Source: Bacteroidales bacterium (GTDB lineage Bacteria > Bacteroidota > Bacteroidia > Bacteroidales > Muribaculaceae). From it: 64,000 bases of DNA. Within the stretch, counting starts at the first letter, position 1, and every line of letters begins with the position of its first letter. The notes beneath the pieces are model-generated. The model did not search any database and was not told where the DNA came from. It was given only the letters and a program-made list of their open reading frames with translations. The translations under genes were made by a program, and so were the position numbers. This document shows, in pieces, positions 60,021 through 64,000 of this stretch. Location: contig JAAVFI010000011.1 in the NCBI GenBank assembly GCA_014800815.1, forward strand, positions 1 through 64,000, written 5' to 3'.

Positions 60021-60920
60021 ATGTCAGAAACCAACACTCCCGATAAGTACGAGCAGGCAATAGCTGCCAGCCACGTAATTGAAGACGATGCCGCCGTAAG
60101 CGAAGCCGTAAAGAAAATTCTCGACGAACACACCGCTGAAAACGACAACGCCGAAGTTTACAAATTCCTCCTCAACACCATCGACCTCACAACTCTCCGC
60201 GCTGTCGACTCTCCCGCATCAGTAGCTCGATTCACTGAGAACGTAAACAGCTTCGAAGAACTCTTCCCCTCACTCCCCAACGTAGCCGCTATCTGCGTAT
60301 ATCCCAACTTCGCATCTGTAGTCCGCACAGTGCTCGAAGTTAGCGACGTACGCCTCGCCTGCGTATCCGGCGCATTCCCCTCGAGCCAGTCATTCGAAGA
60401 AGTGAAGATTGCCGAAACATCGCTCGCCGTAGCAAACGGCGCCGAAGAAATCGACATCGTATTCAACCTCGGATACTTCTTCGACCACGACTACGAATCC
60501 GTTTGCGACGAAATCGCCGAGCAGAAAGAAGCTTGCCGCGACGCACGCCTCAAGGTAATCCTCGAAAGCGGGGCTCTCAAGACTGCTGCTAACATCAAGA
60601 AAGCATCTGTACTCTCACTCTACTCAGGCGCCGACTTCCTCAAGACATCCACAGGCAAAGAATACCCCGGAGCAAGCCTCGAAGCAGCATACGTTATGTG
60701 CCTCTGCATCAAAGAATACTTTGAGAAGACCGGCAACCGCGTAGGCTTCAAAGCATCAGGCGGCATCCGCACCACTGCCGACGCCGTAGCATACTACACT
60801 CTCGTAAAAGAAGTCCTCGGCGAAGAATGGCTCACCAACGAATACTTCCGTATCGGCGCCTCAAGTCTCGCAAATTCGCTCCTCACAAGCATCGCAGGAC
60901 ACGAAGTAAAGCACTTCTGA
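60021..60920 (+). CDS. deoC: Deoxyribose-phosphate aldolase
   Basis: Cleaves 2-deoxy-D-ribose 5-phosphate into glyceraldehyde 3-phosphate and acetaldehyde in deoxynucleoside salvage. 299 residues from ATG 60021. TIM-barrel motifs include LNTIDLTTL, VAAICVYP, EIDIVFNLGYFF, LKVILESGAL (Lys), the Schiff-base lysine in DFLKTSTGK, and GFKASGGIRTTADA. The N-terminal extension of about 40 acidic residues is longer than in short DeoC forms. It sits between mazG and a membrane-protein pair on the plus strand, a nucleotide-handling context. Confidence 0.96.
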   Translation: MSETNTPDKYEQAIAASHVIEDDAAVSEAVKKILDEHTAENDNAEVYKFLLNTIDLTTLRAVDSPASVARFTENVNSFEELFPSLPNVAAICVYPNFASVVRTVLEVSDVRLACVSGAFPSSQSFEEVKIAETSLAVANGAEEIDIVFNLGYFFDHDYESVCDEIAEQKEACRDARLKVILESGALKTAANIKKASVLSLYSGADFLKTSTGKEYPGASLEAAYVMCLCIKEYFEKTGNRVGFKASGGIRTTADAVAYYTLVKEVLGEEWLTNEYFRIGASSLANSLLTSIAGHEVKHF

Positions 60921-60960
60921 TACATCACTACACTTACCCCGTAAAAACTGAATAGCAGGC

Positions 60961-61551
60961 ATGAAAATCTGGATCTACGTAGACGGTCGTCAAGAAGGAC
61001 CATTCACCCTCGAAGAACTTCTCGACAAACCGGTCACCGAACATACCAAAGTATGGTACGAAGGACTTCCTAAATGGTATCCCGCAGGATATCTCGACGA
61101 AATGCGTCCGCTATTCGACGGAACCCTCGCGGCAAAATCAGCAGCGAATCCCGACGAAAGCGCACCCGCCGAAGAGCCACGCTCCGAAGCCGAAAGCACA
61201 GAGACAACATCCGAAGAAACCATAACAATCGAAGAGACCGCCGCCAACGTAGAAGAAGTTCCCGAAACATTAGCCTCTCGCTACGCTCCCGGCCGACGCT
61301 ACTACCGCCCGCAGCTCGACGAACCATGCCCTCCCACCTACATAGGCTGGAGCATATTCCTCACCATATGCTGCTGCTCACCCGTGAGCCTCGCAGGCCT
61401 CATAGCCTCAATATGCGTCACCAGTTTCTACGGCAACGGACAGCTCAAAAAAGCACAGAAAGCATCCGACATAGCCTGCTGGCTCGTCATGATAAGCTTC
61501 GCTCTCGGCATCATTCCCGTGATGCTCATGTCCGCTTGGTTCGGCCAGTGA
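60961..61551 (+). CDS. GYF_2 (DUF4339) - CD225/dispanin-like membrane protein
   Basis: A 196-residue protein with three parts. An N-terminal GYF_2 domain covers 1-48 (MKIWIYVDGRQEGPFTLEELL ... KVWYEGLPKWYPAGYL). An acidic Glu/Ser/Thr-rich linker covers about 56-105. A CD225/dispanin-type membrane region covers about 119-192 (PPTYIGWSIFLTICCCSPVSLAGLIASI, then a polar loop with Lys, then ACWLVMISFALGIIPVMLM). CD225 includes the eukaryotic IFITM proteins, while the bacterial role is unclear. Its TGA overlaps the GTG start of the DUF2752 gene, so the two membrane proteins are made together. Confidence 0.88.
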   Translation: MKIWIYVDGRQEGPFTLEELLDKPVTEHTKVWYEGLPKWYPAGYLDEMRPLFDGTLAAKSAANPDESAPAEEPRSEAESTETTSEETITIEETAANVEEVPETLASRYAPGRRYYRPQLDEPCPPTYIGWSIFLTICCCSPVSLAGLIASICVTSFYGNGQLKKAQKASDIACWLVMISFALGIIPVMLMSAWFGQ

Positions 61552-61964
61552 AAAACAACCGCAGATATATAAGCCCGACGGCAGCCGCGACACTCATCGC
61601 AGCTGTCGTCGGGCTTGCTATAGCCGCACTATTCTACTACAAAGTCGACCCCGCATCAGGCCTTATGCCTCGCTGCGTATTCCACACACTCACCGGATAC
61701 GACTGCCCCGGATGCGGATTTCAGCGAGCGCTCCATGACCTCCTCCACGGCCACATAGCACAAGCCTGGCACTACAACGCCTTCGCATTTTTTGCACTCC
61801 CCACAGCCATTTTTTACATCATAGTCGAAAGCCTCCGCAAAGAGAGACCACACCTTCATCGCATCGCAACACACCCGCTCATCATCTCCATACTCATGCT
61901 CTCAATCATACTCTGGTGGGTGTTCAGAAATATCAACATTGGGGTGTTGATAAGTGTTGAATAA
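61548..61964 (+). CDS. DUF2752 membrane protein
   Basis: 138 residues from a GTG at 61548 that overlaps the stop of the CD225 gene. Upstream ATGs in the same frame lie inside that gene and would add an Arg-rich out-of-frame shadow. Three hydrophobic segments are visible (AAATLIAAVVGLAIAALFYY, AFAFFALPTAIFYIIVESL, PLIISILMLSIILWWVF). The family motif is GYDCPGCGFQRALHDLLHG (Cys-x-x-Cys-Gly) on the loop after the first helix. The function of DUF2752 is unknown. It is the last gene before the DnaA-box-like region. Confidence 0.88.
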   Translation: MKNNRRYISPTAAATLIAAVVGLAIAALFYYKVDPASGLMPRCVFHTLTGYDCPGCGFQRALHDLLHGHIAQAWHYNAFAFFALPTAIFYIIVESLRKERPHLHRIATHPLIISILMLSIILWWVFRNINIGVLISVE

Positions 61965-62370
61965 GTCCAAAACAACTTTATAACATCTTTATTTGGACTA
62001 TTGACAATAAAGATGTAAGCACAGACGATTCGGAAAATCCAAATTTTCGAACAAGCTTTTTTTCACCCCTTTACAAATACATTCTATACACTATTTACAG
62101 GGTTTTCATCACTCCAAAGTTATCAAAATATCAACTTCCACACTTATCAACACCATGTTGATAACCTGTCTAACCCACTATATACCACCACTATACAATG
62201 TTGATAGCATGTCAACTACCACACATTCATACTCAATAAGCCATAAAAGCAAGAAAAAGCTCGAAAAGTTATCACAGCTTTCAACACCCATTGTTATTAC
62301 TGTTGTATTTTTTGGGTCGGGATGATTTTTAATTAATTATAAAACCAAAAAGAAAATAAAAATAAAAACA
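61930..62370. other. Candidate replication-origin-like region (DnaA-box cluster plus AT-rich stretch)
   Basis: Three exact TTATCAACA sites: 61945-61953 (minus), 62144-62152 (plus) and 62156-62164 (minus). Near matches lie at 61930, 62120 and 62199. They are followed by a strongly AT-rich tract (about 62324-62370). An 11-bp perfect hairpin (61983-61993 with 62006-62016) lies between boxes. TTATCCACA/TTATCAACA is the usual DnaA-box form. The 679 bases from 61965 to 62643 contain no convincing gene. Identity as oriC is not established; the boxes at 62144-62164 also form one inverted repeat that could be an operator. Confidence 0.4.
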
Positions 62371-62437
62371 GATGTCAACAATGTTGAAAACCCGCCGACG
62401 AAAACCGAAGACGACCCAAGAAGGGGGAATAAAAGAA

Positions 62438-62455
62438 CCGGGGGCGCCCCCCCGG
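62438..62455. repeat. G/C-run hairpin
   Basis: CCGGGGGCGCCCCCCCGG, almost self-complementary, standing alone in an AT-rich gap. It may be a terminator, but no transcript clearly runs into it. Confidence 0.45.
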
Positions 62456-62556
62456 CAGAGTCAATAAAAATGTATGTGAAGAATCCTCCTGATGATGCTT
62501 CTGAGTTCTAAATTCAACCCTCCACTAAAGGAGATCAAAATAGTACATGCGGGTCC

Positions 62557-62637
62557 TCAGATTTTCGGATTCGGGAATACTATAGGAACCTCTTGTGTAA
62601 CCCTTGCCAGTTGACATCTTTCGTCAAGAGGAAACAT
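62557..62637 (-). pseudogene. Very short frame after the 58-codon gene, possibly a toxin remnant
   Basis: ATG at 62637, 26 codons (MFPLDERCQLARVTQEVPIV..., then TGA), starting 6 bases after the preceding stop, where a toxin gene would be expected. A second short open stretch follows the stop. There is too little sequence to name a family, so this is only a possibility. Confidence 0.2.
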
Positions 62638-62643
62638 AGGCAC

Positions 62644-62820
62644 TTATTTTTCCCAGGGAAATTTAAATTCTCTCATCTGGCGCATAACTTTCGCTACACG
62701 TTCTTCCTGCTCCGCAGAGAGACTGGGGGTAGGATTTTTTTCTCTCTCTTCAGCCTCATGCACGAAGTCTTCGGCTATTTTGCCTGAGAGGATAGGTACT
62801 GCTTTAATAGGAATAGCCAT
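62644..62820 (-). CDS. Short antitoxin-like protein (58 residues)
   Basis: Begins MAIPIKAVPILSGKIAEDF, then VHEAEEREKNPTPSLSAEQ and EERVAKVMRQMREFKFPWEK. The strand-like start (IPIKAVPIL) and charged helical remainder resemble small type II antitoxins, though I cannot name the family. A good promoter precedes it (62844-62874). No intact toxin follows; only a 26-codon frame is left. GC content is moderate and codons look like normal host codons. Confidence 0.6.
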   Translation of the reverse strand: MAIPIKAVPILSGKIAEDFVHEAEEREKNPTPSLSAEQEERVAKVMRQMREFKFPWEK

Positions 62821-62843
62821 AATGATACCATCTTATTTATTTA

Positions 62844-62874
62844 CAAAATTAATAAAATATATTGACACTCACAA
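62844..62874 (-). promoter_or_regulatory. Promoter of the 58-codon gene
   Basis: Minus-strand -7 TAATTTTG (62844-62851), 20-base spacer, -33 TTG (62872-62874), 23 bases before the ATG. Confidence 0.55.
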
Positions 62875-62912
62875 CTTTATAGTAAGTATGTGTTCTAAAT
62901 TAAAAAAATATA

Positions 62913-62938
62913 CCGGACCCCCACTGAGGGGAGCCCGG
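62913..62938 (-). terminator. Terminator after the Dxs-like gene
   Basis: Minus-strand hairpin CCGG..CCCC / GGGG..CCGG with an internal mismatch, followed by TATATTTTTTTAA, 30 bases past the stop. Confidence 0.7.
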
Positions 62939-62968
62939 CATGATGGTGATAGATTAAAAAGTGAAGGA

Positions 62969-64000
62969 TTATCGGGCCGAAGCAGCTATGGCCGCATCGG
63001 CTATCTGTGAAGGCTCGAGGCCGCACATTTTTATCATTTCATCCGCACGGTAGCGGTTAGGGAACTCCTTCGGCAGACCGAGAGCGAGCACCTTCGTACG
63101 AGCTTCGCCGAGATATGCCGCCACCTTCTGACCGAAGCCGCCGTCCACAATACCGTCCTCTGCGGTGATTACGATATCATAGTCGCGAAGCGAATCGAGA
63201 GTCTCCGTATCGAGAGCCGACAGACAGCGGGGATTGATAAGAGTAGGTTCATAGCCCTTCTCCTTGAGAATATCCGCAGCCTCAGCCATACGGTAGTAGA
63301 AATTACCCGCTCCAATCAGAGCAATGCCCTTGCCCTGACGAGTAACACTGTACGAAGGCTTCGAATAATCCTCCGCAATAGCGCACGAAGCATCGTCCAC
63401 CACAGCACCACCGGGCACGCGTACCACCACAGGCTGAGAAGTCTGCTTGATAGCCCAGTCAGTCATCGCAAGGAACTCCTGGCGGCAAGTAGGAGCAAGG
63501 AAATTGATGCCCGGAATATTGCTTATCATCGCAATATCGAAGAACCCGAGGTGAGTCTCATCATTCATACCGAAGACACCCGTGTGGAATACCTCGAATA
63601 CCGCCGGTTGACCGTTGATAGCCACATCCTGACTCAGCTGGTCGTAGGCTCGCTGAAGGAACGTGCTCACCACTGCGAATACAGGCCTTACACCCTCCTT
63701 CGCCAGGCCGGCAGTCATACCCACAGCCATTTGCTCCGCGATACCTACATCGATAAATCGACGGCCTGCCTCACGCCTGCGTTCAGGCGGAAAACCTACC
63801 GCACCCGGAGTACCGGCAGTAAGCACCGTTATCAGCGGATTCGTAGCCATACGGTCAAGAATATGGTTGGCAAAGACATCTGTATAATCTTCGGCCTGCT
63901 CGCCCGCAGGAGCCTCGTGCAGCGACGCTCCCGTCTTAAGATCGAAAGGACCGTTGTAGTGGAACTTCTCCTTGTCAGCCTCAGCTACAGGCAGACCGAG
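62969..64000 (-). CDS. Dxs-like transketolase-family protein, C-terminal part (cut by window edge)
   Basis: 344 residues visible, and the frame continues past 64000. It resembles the pyrimidine-binding and C-terminal domains of 1-deoxy-D-xylulose-5-phosphate synthase: FHYNGPFDLKTG, RRFIDVGIAEQ, STFLQRAYDQLSQDVAI, PVVVRVPGG and a C-terminal transketolase domain (VVDGGFGQKVAAYL in plus-minus form EDGIVDGGFGQ). Differences from standard Dxs: AEQ is followed by Met instead of His, and the DRAG...DGxTHxG segment reads FHTGVFGMNDETHLG. The Arg and one Asp of that substrate motif are therefore changed, though the Glu of AEQ and one His remain. It could be a divergent Dxs or a different thiamine-diphosphate enzyme. 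Confidence 0.8.
   Translation of the reverse strand, partial: LGLPVAEADKEKFHYNGPFDLKTGASLHEAPAGEQAEDYTDVFANHILDRMATNPLITVLTAGTPGAVGFPPERRREAGRRFIDVGIAEQMAVGMTAGLAKEGVRPVFAVVSTFLQRAYDQLSQDVAINGQPAVFEVFHTGVFGMNDETHLGFFDIAMISNIPGINFLAPTCRQEFLAMTDWAIKQTSQPVVVRVPGGAVVDDASCAIAEDYSKPSYSVTRQGKGIALIGAGNFYYRMAEAADILKEKGYEPTLINPRCLSALDTETLDSLRDYDIVITAEDGIVDGGFGQKVAAYLGEARTKVLALGLPKEFPNRYRADEMIKMCGLEPSQIADAAIAASAR

Overview
The window looks like a chromosomal segment of a moderately GC-rich Bacteroidales bacterium, most like the gut family Muribaculaceae. That placement is my inference from gene content and is not tested. Signs are type IX secretion genes (porV and two porU-type sortases), four secreted proteins with type IX sorting tails, Bacteroidetes-type promoters (TTTG / TAnnTTTG, usually without a clear Shine-Dalgarno), Rex, a Bacteroidetes LptD, and a BY-kinase/Wza pair. 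I saw no rRNA, tRNA, CRISPR array or integrase. The right edge cuts a Dxs-like gene, and a promoter at the left edge drives a gene beyond position 1.

Layout. 1-11 kb: a leftward block rex - FAH-like protein - porU paralogue - porV - ispF, preceded by a GH25 lysozyme and the canonical-looking porU. 11-17 kb: alanine dehydrogenase, a Fic protein flanked by copies of a 150-bp direct repeat, then a secreted endonuclease I and a glycosyltransferase. 17-24 kb: an AAA ATPase with palindromic upstream repeats and three consecutive type IX cargo genes. 24-30 kb: mutS, a small membrane protein, an ftsB/divIC-like gene and lptD. 30-38 kb: TPR protein, BY-kinase, Wza-like exporter, MsbA-like ABC transporter, RsmF-like methyltransferase, then a Phd/RelE-type toxin-antitoxin pair. 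38-44 kb: an RND efflux operon. 44-49 kb: dGTPase, TPM protein, rsmA and mgtE on the plus strand. 49-56 kb: acyltransferase, comF, a small hypothetical, DUF1573, meaB and a SWIM-SNF2 helicase on the minus strand. 56-64 kb: pckA, an orphan antitoxin, an AT-rich DUF3800 plus nuclease-like cassette, mazG, deoC, a GYF_2-CD225 protein, DUF2752, a region rich in DnaA-box-like sites, an unlisted 58-codon gene, and the Dxs-like gene.

How the genes work together. PorU-type sortases and PorV process and carry type IX cargo such as the endonuclease and the three tandem secreted proteins. LptD, the MsbA-like transporter, the RND pump and the Wza/BY-kinase pair belong to outer-envelope building and export. 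Rex, PckA, alanine dehydrogenase and MeaB point to fermentative redox and C3/C4 metabolism. MazG, dGTPase, DeoC and MutS handle nucleotides and genome integrity.

The most unusual items are: (1) a 164-bp long-palindromic intergenic repeat (two full copies, one 33-bp miniature, one solo end) whose end coincides with Lys-stop codons; (2) an AT-rich two-gene cassette of DUF3800 and a BECR-nuclease-like protein with its own promoter, next to a candidate short RNA; (3) two sortase paralogues with the same His-Cys spacing either side of rex; (4) an FAH-fold protein that seems to have lost its metal ligands; (5) a Dxs-like enzyme with substitutions in its substrate motif; (6) a cluster of TTATCAACA boxes beside an AT-rich stretch.
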